A DNA stretch of 33,893 nucleotides from Nitrosomonadales bacterium (GCA_016218475.1 JACREB010000138.1:1-33893), one strand, 5' to 3'. Shown: positions 1 to 10,658, numbered from the stretch's first letter. Numbers and translations are program-made. Notes: generated from the letters alone by a model not told the origin.

Positions 1-106
1 GAACCTCAATCTAACTGATTGATTTTATTAGAACCGTGTAAGCGCAAAATTATGCTCATTCTTCTATACAGTCTCCGGTTCATGGGACTCAATTCGGGCG
101 AAAAAA

Positions 107-2155
107 TTGGCGACTGCGTTCTCTCCCGCAAGCGGGCGAGGAGGCGAACGAGAAAAGCAATCTTCAATCCTCGGGAGAGGAGGCAATCGTGAAGTGGGGC
201 AAGCAGGCAATCCGCGAAGCGGATGCTCGCAAAATCACTCTTCAAATCTTGCCCGCTCGAAAAATCTCGATGAACTACTCGCCGCATTCCCTTACGTCAA
301 CGGCAAGCTGTTTGAGGAAGCACTACCTATCGCCTCGTTTGACGCCGCGATGCGCGAAGCGCTGCTCGACTGCTGCGCGCTCGACTGGAGCGCCATCTCG
401 CCCGCCATATTCGGCGCGCTGTTCCAGAGCATCATGGATGCCAAGTCGAGGCGCAATATCGGCGCGCACTACACCAGCGAAGAGAACATCCTCAAACTCA
501 TCGGGCCGCTGTTCCTCGATGCATTATGGGAAGAATTTAACCGCGTCAAAGGCAACAAGAACAAGCTGTTCGAATTCCACAAGAAACTGCGCACGCTGAC
601 CTTCTTCGACCCCGCCTGCGGCTGCGGCAACTTCCTGGTGATCGCCTACCGCGAATTGCGCAAGTTGGAACTGGAAGTGCTGCGCATCGTGCATGAAGGC
701 ACCGGCTCGCGCTTTCTCGACATCCATCAGGAAATCAGCGTGGACGTGGACCAGTTCTACGGCATCGAGATCGAAGAATTTCCGGCGCAGATCGCACAGG
801 TTGCAATGTGGCTGATGGATCACCAGATGAACGTGCGCGTGTCGGAAGAATTCGGCATATACTTTGCGCGCATCCCGCTCAAGACCTCGCCGCACATCGT
901 CAACGGCAACGCGCTCACGCTGGACTGGAACGATGTTCTCTCGGCTGAGCGCGCAAGCTATGTGCTGGGCAATCCGCCGTTTGTCGGCGCGAAATTCATG
1001 GACGATGCCCAGCGCGAAGACGTACAGCGCGTGTTCGCGGATATCAAGAGCGGCGGCCTGCTCGATTTCGTCGCCGCGTGGTATGTGAAAGCGGCGCGCT
1101 ACATGACCACCCCCTCTCCCGCCCTATCGGGCACCCTCCCCCGCGCGGGGGGAGGGACGGCACTCCCCTCTCCCTTGACGGGAGGGGCAAGGGTGAAAGC
1201 CGCCTTCGTCTCCACCAACTCCATCACCCAGGGCGAACAAGCCGGTGTGCTGTGGAGCTGCTTGCTCGCGCAAGGCATCCGCATCCACTTCGCCCACCGC
1301 ACCTTCCAGTGGAGCAACGAGGCCAAAGGCATGGCGGCGGTGCATTGCGTCATCATCGGTTTCGGCGCGTTTGATGCGGAGAAAAAGACCATCTACGAAT
1401 ACGGGGATATTCGCGGCGAAGCACACGCCGTCGCCGCGCGCAACATCAATCCTTATCCGGTGGATGCGCCGGATGTGGTGCTGGTCAACCGCCAGCACCC
1501 GATTTGCGCCGTGCCGGAAATAGGCATCGGCAACAAACCGATTGATGGCGGACATTACCTGTTCACACCGGAAGAAAAAGATGAGTTTCTTTCGCGCGAA
1601 CCAAAGGCGGAAAAATGGTTTCGTCGCTGGATCGGCGCGGACGAATTCATCAATGGCTACGAGCGCTGGTGCCTGTGGCTGGGCGACTGCCCGCCCGACG
1701 AATTGCGCAAAATGCCGGAAGCGATGAAGCGCGTAGAAGCGGTGCGCGAGGTGCGTCTCGCCAGCAAGAGCCCACCAACACAAAAACTCGCTGCAACACC
1801 GACACGTTTTCATGTGGAAAATATTCCCGATGCGCCCTATCTCCTCATTCCGAGACATTCCTCCGAAACGAGGCGTTACCTTCCGATGGGGTTTGTTGAT
1901 CCCGCTTCACTTTCTGGTGATGCCAATCTGATTATCGGTGAAGCAACGCTTTTCCATTTCGGCGTTTTATCCAGCGCCATGCACAACGCTTGGATGCGCT
2001 ATACCTGCGGGCGAATCAAGAGCGATTACCGTTATTCGGCGGGCATCGTCTACAACAACTTCCCGTGGCCTGCCTCACCCTCTCCCTCTTGCGGGAGAGG
2101 GGCTATTCAGCCCGCACAGTGTGCGATAACAAAAAAGCATTACCAACACTTTTGA
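107..2155 (+). pseudogene. MmeI-like / type IIG-type DNA adenine methyltransferase; N- and C-terminally truncated, with repeat-derived segments embedded
   Basis: Motifs GAHYTSEENILKLIGPLF, FFDPACGCGNFLVIAYREL, VLGNPPFVGAKFM (NPPF) and STNSITQGEQ are typical of MmeI-like methyltransferases. The ORF opens only at TTG, with repeat-derived sequence before the first homologous segment (AAFPYVNGKLFEEALP). The C-terminus stops in another repeat right after YSAGIVYNNFPWP. Confidence 0.75.
1111..1194. repeat. G/C-rich palindromic repeat cluster (ctctcccgc... family 'E') within the methyltransferase ORF
   Basis: cccctctcccgcc...ggcaccctcccccgcgcggggggaggg...cccctctcccttgacgggaggggcaagggtg. Confidence 0.75.
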
Positions 2156-2200
2156 TTGCACCCCACTCGTAACTTTGAACCCTATTCTTTTGGAGCAAGC

Positions 2201-2932
2201 TTACAATTTACACCCCCGATGCACCGCCACGACGCCGCCAGTCAGGTTGAAGTATTCGACGCGCTCCAGCCCGGCTTCTTCCATCATCTGCTTCAGTTCT
2301 TCCTGCCCCGGGTGCATGCGGATGGATTCGGCGAGATAGCGGTAGCTGTCGGCATCGTTGGCGACGAGCTCGCCGATTTTGGGTAGCAGCTTGAACGAAT
2401 AGGCATCGTAAAGCGGCTCCAGCGCTTTGGCGACTTTTGAGAATTCCAGCACGATGACACGTCCGCCCGGCCTGAGCACGCGGTGCATCTCGCGCAGCGC
2501 CACATCCTTGTGCGTGACGTTGCGCAGGCCGAAGGCGATGCTGACGCAGTCGAAGTAATTGTCGGGGAAGGGCAGGCGTTCGGCGTCGCATTGTGCGACC
2601 GGCGCGGTAACGCCTTCGTCGAGCAAACGATCGCGGCCGACGCGCAGCATCGCGTTGTTGATGTCGGTGAGCACCACTTGCCCGCTGCCGCCGACTTTCT
2701 TCAGGAACAGTCGCGACAAATCGGCCGAGCCGCCCGCCACATCCAGCACGCGCTGCCCCTCGCGCACGCCGCTGACGCCGACCGCGAAGCGTTTCCACAG
2801 GCGGTGCAGCCCGAGCGACATCAGGTCGTTCATCACATCGTATTTTCCGGCGACCGAGGTGAATACGCCCGCGACCCGTTTGGCTTTCTCTTCCTCGGCG
2901 ACGGTCTCGAAACCGAAATGGGTATCGGCCAT
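2201..2932 (-). CDS. ubiE: Bifunctional demethylmenaquinone methyltransferase / 2-methoxy-6-polyprenyl-1,4-benzoquinol methylase
   Basis: [47 protein letters not shown]...[13 protein letters not shown]...; the start placed at MADTHF is more plausible than the longer ORF, which reads through a repeat. Confidence 0.95.
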   Translation of the reverse strand: MADTHFGFETVAEEEKAKRVAGVFTSVAGKYDVMNDLMSLGLHRLWKRFAVGVSGVREGQRVLDVAGGSADLSRLFLKKVGGSGQVVLTDINNAMLRVGRDRLLDEGVTAPVAQCDAERLPFPDNYFDCVSIAFGLRNVTHKDVALREMHRVLRPGGRVIVLEFSKVAKALEPLYDAYSFKLLPKIGELVANDADSYRYLAESIRMHPGQEELKQMMEEAGLERVEYFNLTGGVVAVHRGCKL

Positions 2933-2958
2933 TTTTATGCTCCTGTTGTACTGGTTAG

Positions 2959-3070
2959 CCCCTCCCGCAAGCGGGGGGTTGGGGTGAGGGACGGCGATCA
3001 TGACTCGCGCTCTTATAAGCTCACAAACCCTCATCCCCTGCCCTTCTCCCGCCTGCGGGAGAAGGGAGAT
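2959..3070. repeat. Two family-E repeats (cccctcccgcaagcggggggttggggtgaggg and cccttctcccgcctgcgggagaaggg) between ubiE and rfaE2
   Basis: Direct reading; same core as 121-142, 2076-2101. Confidence 0.8.
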
Positions 3071-3081
3071 ACCCCCATTAT

Positions 3082-3567
3082 TTATGGCGAGCGGATTTTA
3101 TTCAGCAGCGCGGTGGTGGAGCGCTCGTGCAGGAACGGGATGCTGTGCATCTTGCCGCCCCAGCCTTGTACTTCGCGAGCGCCGACGATGTTTTCGGCCT
3201 GCCAGTCGCCGCCCTTCACCAGAACGTCCGGACGGCAGGCGAGGATCAGGTTCAGCGGCGTGTCTTCATCGAACTCCGTCACCAGGCTGACCGATTCCAG
3301 CGCGGCAAGCACCGCCATGCGGTCGGCCAGCGGGTTGACCGGCCTGTCGCTTTCCTTGCCCAAGCGCTTCACCGAGGCATCGCTGTTCACGCCGACAACT
3401 AACGATGATCCCAGTGCGCGCGCCTGCGCGAGATAGGTCACATGGCCACGGTGCAGTACGTCGAAGCAGCCGTTTGTGAACACCAGCGGGCGCGGTAGCG
3501 CGACGATACGCACGGCAACCTCGCCGGGCTTGCACAGTTTGCGTTCAAAGTCCGGCGCGGGATACAT
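3082..3567 (-). CDS. rfaE2: D-glycero-beta-D-manno-heptose 1-phosphate adenylyltransferase (nucleotidyltransferase domain only)
   Basis: [25 protein letters not shown]...[14 protein letters not shown]: HxGH nucleotidyltransferase of the RfaE/HldE C-terminal type. Confidence 0.93.
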   Translation of the reverse strand: MYPAPDFERKLCKPGEVAVRIVALPRPLVFTNGCFDVLHRGHVTYLAQARALGSSLVVGVNSDASVKRLGKESDRPVNPLADRMAVLAALESVSLVTEFDEDTPLNLILACRPDVLVKGGDWQAENIVGAREVQGWGGKMHSIPFLHERSTTALLNKIRSP

Positions 3568-4125
3568 CTAATCAAGGTACTCGAACAATTTCACCACGCC
3601 CTGAACGCCCCCGGTGGTGCTGGCAACTTCGGTGGCGGCATCGGCTTCGGCGCGGTTGACAATGCCCATCAGGAATACCTTGCCGTTTTCCGTGACGACT
3701 TTGACGTGGTTGGCGCTGAAACGCGAATCATTCACAAAGCGCAATTTTACATTCGAGGTAATCATGCTGTCGTTGCTGCGCGAGGTCAGCGAGGTAGTGC
3801 CGGAAACGGCCAGTTCGTTATTGATGTTGCGCACATTTTCAATGCTTGTCATGAGCCTGCCGACTTCAGTTTTCGCCGCATCGGTTGGCACTTCGCCGCT
3901 GATCAGCACATTGCGGTTGAAACTGGTGATGTTGATATGCACGCCGTCCTTGAATTGTTTGCCGATACGGTCAAATGCTTTGGCTTCAATCGCTATATCT
4001 TCGACATAAGCGCCGCTGGTGCGGCGATCCTGCACCATCATTGCACCCGAGCCCACGGCGGCTGGAACGCATCCCTGCAACGAGCCCGATATCAACAAAA
4101 CCAACAGCATGTAGGCAATACGCAT
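3568..4125 (-). CDS. BON domain-containing lipoprotein (DolP/YraP-like)
   Basis: Lipobox-like N-terminus (LLISGSLQGCVP) and two BON-like domains; synteny with the SIS protein, yraN, lpoA and rsmI matches the yraP-diaA-yraN-lpoA-rsmI block. Confidence 0.88.
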   Translation of the reverse strand: MRIAYMLLVLLISGSLQGCVPAAVGSGAMMVQDRRTSGAYVEDIAIEAKAFDRIGKQFKDGVHINITSFNRNVLISGEVPTDAAKTEVGRLMTSIENVRNINNELAVSGTTSLTSRSNDSMITSNVKLRFVNDSRFSANHVKVVTENGKVFLMGIVNRAEADAATEVASTTGGVQGVVKLFEYLD

Positions 4126-4127
4126 CG

Positions 4128-4748
<621 letters not shown>

Positions 4749-4757
4749 TTAACCGAA

Positions 4758-5099
4758 TCAGGACTCGAACGCATTCTTGAGCCACTGCACGTTGACGCCT
4801 TGCGCATCATCCATCAGCACGGCATCGAAGCGGCACGGCGGTATGCGTGCGAGACTGGCGAGATATTGCTGCGCGGTGCGGATGAGGCGTTGCTGTTTGC
4901 GGGCATCGATGCTGGCTGCCGCACCGCCGAAATCCGCGCTGCGCCGCAAGCGCACCTCGACGAATACCAGCGTTGCGCCATCCTGCATGATCAAATCGAT
5001 TTCGCCAAAACGGCTGCGGTAATTTTCTGCAACCGGTTTCAAACCCTGTTGCCGCAAATATTGCGCTGCCCACTGCTCGGCCAGCGCACCGTTGTTCAT
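4758..5099 (-). CDS. yraN: YraN family (UPF0102) endonuclease-like protein
   Basis: GALAEQWAAQYLRQQGLKPVAENYRSRFGEIDLIMQDGATLVFVEVRLRRS; a classic YraN sequence. Confidence 0.92.
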   Translation of the reverse strand: MNNGALAEQWAAQYLRQQGLKPVAENYRSRFGEIDLIMQDGATLVFVEVRLRRSADFGGAAASIDARKQQRLIRTAQQYLASLARIPPCRFDAVLMDDAQGVNVQWLKNAFES

Positions 5100-6241
5100 G
5101 GCTTGCCGATGGCATAGTCTGGAATTACCTGCAGTGCAGGCGCAGCATGTCCGTTGCGTGTCTGTGCGTGCCCCTGCACAAATACCGCCGGAATCGGCAC
5201 GCGCTGAAAAATGTGGCCGTTAAGCTTTATATGGCCGCTCACCCCATCGAGCGGCAAAGCGTCGTCAATTTTGCCCGCAAGCAGCAATTGGATCAGGCGG
5301 AAAGCGTCAATACCCAGAGCATAAAGCCGCTCATTGTCGGCTGAAAGCGTCTGGGCGGGACGCGGGTAGATCATCACCGCCGGATGGTCGGCCTGCAGCA
5401 GCCACGGCATATCCACAAAACGTATACTGTTCAAATCGAAATTGGTCAGGGTATTATCGTTGCCGACAAAAATTTGCGAGGTACCATAAATCGGTAATTT
5501 ATTCGGGAGGTAAGGGCGGACCAGGCGCGCTTTTTCGGCTTCAACAGCAAGGAATACCGCGGTATCAGGCATATCGGTGATGCCCGCAAAAACAGAATAG
5601 TCGCCGTTGAATTCGATCTCATGCAGCAGCGCGCCACCCAAACGATTCCATTCCTCCTCAAAAGCGAATTGCAAACGCTTGGATAGCTGCGCGTGTGTCG
5701 TAATGGCGAATGCCTGGCGCAACCCCTGCTGCATGGCCAGTTGCGCGACTTGCCTTGCCTCCGCTTCCGCCGACATGCCGAAAAAATACAACTGTCCGGC
5801 CGATTTTTCTTCCGCCACGTTCAGGGCCAGGGTCGGCACGGGAATATTTTGCTCCGCCGCCAGCGTGCTGACACCGCTGCGCGTAAGCGGGCCCACCACT
5901 GCGCGTGCTCCGCCGGCAACCGCCTGCCGATACAGCGCGACAATATCCTTGCTCTCGTCAAAACAGCTATACACGCGCACAGGCAATCTTTCCGGCAGTT
6001 GTATTTCCAGCTCTGCCGCCGCCTGGAAACCCTGCTGCACCGCTTCGGCTGCGGATTTGAAAATCGCCGATTTCAACGGCAACAGCAGCGCGATATGCGG
6101 CACAGGCTTTTCACTGCCGGGCGCCAGCTCGGTGGTGGCGCAAGCAAAACCGCTCACGTATAGTGCGAGCAAAGCCGAAAGCCAGGTTAAAAACCGCTTG
6201 TAATGTAAATGGGACACGCCTTGCATAACAGACATCCGCAA
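5096..6241 (-). CDS. lpoA: LpoA-like penicillin-binding protein activator (periplasmic ligand-binding fold)
   Basis: IALLLPLKSAIFKSAAEAVQQGFQAA... VVGPLTRSGVSTLAAEQNIPVPTLALN; N-terminal hydrophobic signal; located between yraN and rsmI as expected. Confidence 0.85.
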   Translation of the reverse strand: MRMSVMQGVSHLHYKRFLTWLSALLALYVSGFACATTELAPGSEKPVPHIALLLPLKSAIFKSAAEAVQQGFQAAAELEIQLPERLPVRVYSCFDESKDIVALYRQAVAGGARAVVGPLTRSGVSTLAAEQNIPVPTLALNVAEEKSAGQLYFFGMSAEAEARQVAQLAMQQGLRQAFAITTHAQLSKRLQFAFEEEWNRLGGALLHEIEFNGDYSVFAGITDMPDTAVFLAVEAEKARLVRPYLPNKLPIYGTSQIFVGNDNTLTNFDLNSIRFVDMPWLLQADHPAVMIYPRPAQTLSADNERLYALGIDAFRLIQLLLAGKIDDALPLDGVSGHIKLNGHIFQRVPIPAVFVQGHAQTRNGHAAPALQVIPDYAIGKP

Positions 6242-7084
6242 AAACTGGAACCCGCATTATATGTAGTTGCCACCCCAATTGGTAATCTGCGTGACATTAC
6301 CCTGCGCGCGCTGGACGTGCTGACGGCGGCTGACGTGGTCGCGGCGGAGGATACGCGCAACACCGCGCATCTGCTGACGCACCACGGCATCGGCGCGAAC
6401 CGGCTGATGGCGGTGCACCAGCACAACGAGCGGGGCGCGGCGGAAAAGATCATCGCGCTGCTCCGGGCGGGACAAAGTGTGGTGTTTGTCAGCGATGCGG
6501 GCACGCCCGCCGTCAGCGACCCCGGCGCGTTGCTGGTGCAGGCAGTGCTGGAAGCGGGGTTGCGCGTCATCCCGATTCCCGGCGCGAATGCGGCGCTAGC
6601 GGCGTTGTCGGCGGCAGGCCTGGCCGAACCGCATTTTTTGTTCTACGGGTTTCTGCCCAACAAATCCGCCGCGCGGCGCACCGTCTTGCAAGAGCTGTGC
6701 GGTTATCCCTATACCTTGGTGTTTTACGAAGCGCCACACCGCATCGTCGAATGCGTTGCCGATTTATGCGCGATGCTGGGCGGAGACCGGCAGATCGTGC
6801 TGGCGCGCGAAATCACCAAACTTTTTGAGACCATTCATACTTGTTCATTAAAGGATGCCGGAGCGTGGCTGCTGGCAGACGGCAACCGGCAGCGCGGCGA
6901 ATTCGTCGTGCTGGTGTCCGGTGCGCCGCCACAAACGGGTTTGTCAATTGAAACGATGAATACGCTATCGCTGTTGCTCGGCGAATTGCCGCTCAAACAG
7001 GCGGTGCAGCTCGCCGCAAAAATCACCGGGGCTAACCGTAGCGATCTCTACCAGCAAGCATTACAGATGAAAAACACAGCCTGA
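6209..7084 (+). CDS. rsmI: 16S rRNA (cytidine(1402)-2'-O)-methyltransferase
   Basis: LYVVATPIGNLRDITLRALDVLTAADVVAAEDTRNTAHLLTHHGI...VSDAGTPAVSDPGALLV. Confidence 0.96.
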   Translation: MGHALHNRHPQKLEPALYVVATPIGNLRDITLRALDVLTAADVVAAEDTRNTAHLLTHHGIGANRLMAVHQHNERGAAEKIIALLRAGQSVVFVSDAGTPAVSDPGALLVQAVLEAGLRVIPIPGANAALAALSAAGLAEPHFLFYGFLPNKSAARRTVLQELCGYPYTLVFYEAPHRIVECVADLCAMLGGDRQIVLAREITKLFETIHTCSLKDAGAWLLADGNRQRGEFVVLVSGAPPQTGLSIETMNTLSLLLGELPLKQAVQLAAKITGANRSDLYQQALQMKNTA

Positions 7085-7162
7085 AGGGGAAATTACTACT
7101 TGTAGCTAACATCTTCGTCAAATTACTGGACAATTCACCCCAATTTGCGGCAAACTGCGCGT

Positions 7163-7624
7163 ATGGAAACGAGTCAATCGAGTTCTGCCAGAAACATCCT
7201 TGTGTTGCATGGCCCTAACCTGAACCTGCTCGGTAGCCGCGAGCCGGATATGTATGGACGCGTCACGTTAGACGAAATTAACGTACGTTTGGCGACATTA
7301 GCCAAGGAAAACGACGCTAATCTGACTTGCTTCCAGAGTAATTCCGAGACAGTGCTGGTAGAACGCGTCCAGCAGGCGAGAACCGATGGAGTGCAGTTCA
7401 TCGTCATCAATCCGGCGGCATTCACCCATACCAGCGTGGCCTTGAGGGACGCGCTGGCGGCGGTTGCCATCCCGTTCATTGAAGTGCATCTTTCCAACGT
7501 GTTCGCGCGGGAAGCGTTCCGAAAAGAGTCGTTTTTCTCCGATCTCGCCGTTGGTGTAATCAGCGGCTTGGGCGCGGCAGGCTACGAATTCGCCGTGCAA
7601 TTCGCATTAAACAATAAAAACTAG
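7163..7624 (+). CDS. aroQ: Type II 3-dehydroquinate dehydratase
   Basis: [21 protein letters not shown]...[20 protein letters not shown]...[14 protein letters not shown]. Confidence 0.96.
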   Translation: METSQSSSARNILVLHGPNLNLLGSREPDMYGRVTLDEINVRLATLAKENDANLTCFQSNSETVLVERVQQARTDGVQFIVINPAAFTHTSVALRDALAAVAIPFIEVHLSNVFAREAFRKESFFSDLAVGVISGLGAAGYEFAVQFALNNKN

Positions 7625-7642
7625 AGTTTCAAGGAGGGCATC

Positions 7643-8080
7643 ATGGATTTGCGTAAACTCAAGACACTCATTGAGTTGGTGGAAAGTTCCGGCATTGCCG
7701 AACTGGAAATCAGCGAGGGCGAAGAGCGCGTCCGTATCACGCGCACCGCCGCATCCGCGATGCAAACCTCCTATGCGGTTGCACCGCAGCAAACCGTCAT
7801 TGCCGCCGCACTGGCTGCGGAACCCGCCAAACCCGCAGCAGCGGAAGGCCATGTGGTGAAATCGCCGATGGTCGGCACGTTCTACCGTTCGGCCTCGCCG
7901 GGTTCCAAGGCGTTTGTGGACGTCGGCCAATCCGTCAACAGCGGCGACACTTTGTGCATCATCGAGGCCATGAAGCTGCTGAACGAAATCGAGGCGGATC
8001 AAAGCGGCGTCATCAAGGCAATTTTGGTGGAAAACGGCCAACCTGTGGAATTCGGGCAACCGTTATTCGTCATCGGTTAA
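7643..8080 (+). CDS. accB: Acetyl-CoA carboxylase biotin carboxyl carrier protein
   Basis: [28 protein letters not shown]...biotinylation motif [12 protein letters not shown]. Confidence 0.97.
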   Translation: MDLRKLKTLIELVESSGIAELEISEGEERVRITRTAASAMQTSYAVAPQQTVIAAALAAEPAKPAAAEGHVVKSPMVGTFYRSASPGSKAFVDVGQSVNSGDTLCIIEAMKLLNEIEADQSGVIKAILVENGQPVEFGQPLFVIG

Positions 8081-8131
8081 CCCTGCAATGGCGCGAATCA
8101 CCAGCCGCATCCAAGTTCGGAGCCAATATTA

Positions 8132-9484
8132 ATGTTTGAAAAAATCCTGATCGCCAACCGTGGCGAGGTTGCCCTCCGTATTCAGCGCGCCTGCCGCGAA
8201 ATGGGCATTAAAACTGTCGTGGTGCATTCCGAAGCGGATGCCGACGCCAAGTATGTGAAGCTGGCCGACGAGTCGGTTTGTATCGGCCCCGCGCCTTCTT
8301 CGCAAAGCTACCTGAACATCCCCGCCATCATCAGCGCGGCAGAAGTCACCGACGCGCAAGCCATCCATCCCGGCTATGGCTTTCTTTCCGAGAACGCCGA
8401 TTTTTCCGAGCGCGTCGAGAAATGCGGTTTTGTCTTCATCGGGCCGCGCGCCGAAACCATCAGGCTGATGGGGGATAAGGTGAACGCCAAGATTACCATG
8501 AAAAAAGCAGGTGTTCCCTGCGTGCCGGGCGTGGAGGGCGCGTTACCGGATATACCGGCCGAAATCGTCAAGATCGCGCGCAGCATCGGCTACCCGGTCA
8601 TCATCAAGGCTTCAGGCGGCGGCGGCGGGCGCGGTATGCGCGTGGTGCATACCGAGGCGGCATTGCTCAACGCCGTCACCATGACACGCACCGAGGCGCA
8701 GGCGGCCTTCAATAACCCCATGGTATATATGGAAAAATTCCTGGAAAACCCGCGCCACATCGAATTTCAGGTGCTGGCCGACCAGCATGGCAACGCGGTT
8801 CATCTGGGTGAGCGCGATTGTTCGATGCAACGCCGCCACCAGAAGATTATTGAGGAAGCGCCTGCCCCGTTGCTCAATTTGCGCCTGCGCAACAAGATCG
8901 GCGAACGCTGCGCCGAAGCCTGCCGCAAAATCGGTTATCGCGGCGCCGGGACATTCGAATTTTTATACGAGAAAGGCGAATTTTTCTTCATCGAAATGAA
9001 TACCCGGATGCAGGTAGAGCATCCCGTCACCGAGATGATTACCGGCATCGACATCGTGCAGCAGCAGATCCGTATCGCCGCCGGAGAAAAACTGCCGTTC
9101 AAGCAGCGCGATATCCAGTTCAGGGGGCATGCCATCGAATGCCGCATCAACGCCGAGCATCCTTATAAATTCACCCCGTCGCCCGGACGCATCACCTCCT
9201 GGCACGCCCCGGGTGGCCCCGGCATCCGTGTGGATTCCCATGCCTACAACAACTACTTTGTGCCGTCGCATTATGACTCGATGATCGGCAAGATCATCGC
9301 CTATGGCGACACGCGCGACCAGGCTATGGCGAGGATGTGTACCGCCCTGTCCGAGATGTGGGTGGAAGGCATCGACACCAACATTGCGCTGCATCGCGAA
9401 TTGTTGCAGGACGCGGCCTTTGTGCGTGGAGGCACCAATATCCACTATCTTGAAGAGCGGCTGGCCGAGCGAACAAAAGATTAA
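8132..9484 (+). CDS. accC: Acetyl-CoA carboxylase biotin carboxylase subunit
   Basis: [52 protein letters not shown]; full length, 450 aa. Confidence 0.98.
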   Translation: MFEKILIANRGEVALRIQRACREMGIKTVVVHSEADADAKYVKLADESVCIGPAPSSQSYLNIPAIISAAEVTDAQAIHPGYGFLSENADFSERVEKCGFVFIGPRAETIRLMGDKVNAKITMKKAGVPCVPGVEGALPDIPAEIVKIARSIGYPVIIKASGGGGGRGMRVVHTEAALLNAVTMTRTEAQAAFNNPMVYMEKFLENPRHIEFQVLADQHGNAVHLGERDCSMQRRHQKIIEEAPAPLLNLRLRNKIGERCAEACRKIGYRGAGTFEFLYEKGEFFFIEMNTRMQVEHPVTEMITGIDIVQQQIRIAAGEKLPFKQRDIQFRGHAIECRINAEHPYKFTPSPGRITSWHAPGGPGIRVDSHAYNNYFVPSHYDSMIGKIIAYGDTRDQAMARMCTALSEMWVEGIDTNIALHRELLQDAAFVRGGTNIHYLEERLAERTKD

Positions 9485-9578
9485 TAATTTCATTTTTCAA
9501 TCACATAGTGCGTATTGTATGGGCGCGATAAATTACGCCCCCTGCTTGGTCATTTGACCTTCAAAATGGAATTGATAA

Positions 9579-10658
9579 ATGCCGTGGCTGACCCTCACCG
9601 TTGACGCTGACGAGGAACATGCCGAAGCGCTGAGCGAAGCATTGCTGGAGTTCGGCGCGCTGTCGGTGGATTTGCTGGATGCCGATGCGGATACACCGGA
9701 CGAGCAGGCGATTTTCGGCGAACCCGGCGAAGCGCCGCCCCGACGCGGTGCGGTGGAACCGTCTGGTGCGGGAGGGGCGGCTGGGCGGTTGCTCCCGCAA
9801 TCGGCTGGCTTCGCCATAACCAGCGACTTGGCGAGTGTAGTTGACTCGCCTAGTCGAATGGCTAGTGGTTATATCAGTAACGTGTCGCAACTACCGCACG
9901 GCGTGTGGCAACACAACCGTGTAAGCGCATTATTCGATAATGACCGTGATGTGGCGGCAATCTTGCACAAAGCCGCCGGCAGCATCGGCCTGAAGAACCT
10001 CCCCGAGCACCGCATCGAGACACTGGCCGACAACGACTGGGTGCGCCTCACCCAATCGCAGTTCGAGCCGATCCGGATTTCGGCGCGGCTGTGGATCGTG
10101 CCGACCTGGCATGTTCCCGGCGACCCGGATGCCGTCAACATCGTGCTTGATCCCGGCCTGGCATTTGGCACCGGCAGCCACCCCACCACGCGGCTCTGCC
10201 TGCGCTGGCTTGATGACAACCTGCGGGGCGGTGAGAGCGTACTGGATTACGGCTGCGGCTCCGGCATCCTCGCCATTGCCACAATCAAACTGGGGGCTGC
10301 ACGCGCCACCGGTGTTGATGTAGACTCGCAGGCTGTGACCGCCAGCCGCGATAACGCCGCCGCGAACCGGGTCGAAAACGTACAGTTTTACCAACCCGAC
10401 AACGCGCCGCAAGGCAGCGCCGAAAAACTTTTGGCCGTGTACCCGTACGATCTGGTGGTGGCGAATATTTTGACCAACCCTCTGCGCATGCTCGCCCCGT
10501 TGCTGGCAGGTGCGACGCGGCAAGGCGGGCAAATCGTGCTATCGGGAATCCTTGAGGAGCAGGCGCAAGACGTGATGGACATATACCGGCAATGGTTCGG
10601 CCTGAACACTCCGGTTTTTGAGGAGGGATGGGCATGTCTGTCCGGACGGAAGCGTTAA
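9579..10658 (+). CDS. prmA: Ribosomal protein L11 methyltransferase carrying a 49-codon in-frame repeat insertion
   Basis: LDPGLAFGTGSHPTTRLCLRWLD and LDYGCGSGILAIATIKLGA motifs; 359 aa versus about 290-300 aa usual for PrmA. The excess corresponds to codons of elements A+B at 9741-9887. Confidence 0.95.
   Translation: MPWLTLTVDADEEHAEALSEALLEFGALSVDLLDADADTPDEQAIFGEPGEAPPRRGAVEPSGAGGAAGRLLPQSAGFAITSDLASVVDSPSRMASGYISNVSQLPHGVWQHNRVSALFDNDRDVAAILHKAAGSIGLKNLPEHRIETLADNDWVRLTQSQFEPIRISARLWIVPTWHVPGDPDAVNIVLDPGLAFGTGSHPTTRLCLRWLDDNLRGGESVLDYGCGSGILAIATIKLGAARATGVDVDSQAVTASRDNAAANRVENVQFYQPDNAPQGSAEKLLAVYPYDLVVANILTNPLRMLAPLLAGATRQGGQIVLSGILEEQAQDVMDIYRQWFGLNTPVFEEGWACLSGRKR
9741..9887 (+). repeat. 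Element A (87 bp) interrupted by element B (60 bp), inside prmA
   Basis: Left 75 nt (9741-9815) and right 12 nt (9876-9887) align to the 87-bp element at 32476-32562. Confidence 0.92.
9816..9875 (+). repeat. Element B (60 bp), nested in element A within prmA
   Basis: ataaccagcgacttggc-gagtgtagttgactc-gcctagtcgaatggctagtggttatatc. Confidence 0.92.

Noticed and set aside
30-45. 15-nt match aaccgtgtaagcgca between the window start and prmA (about 9916)
   Set aside because: A single 15-mer match is expected by chance in 34 kb on two strands, and the prmA copy is explained by the conserved NRVSALF codons.
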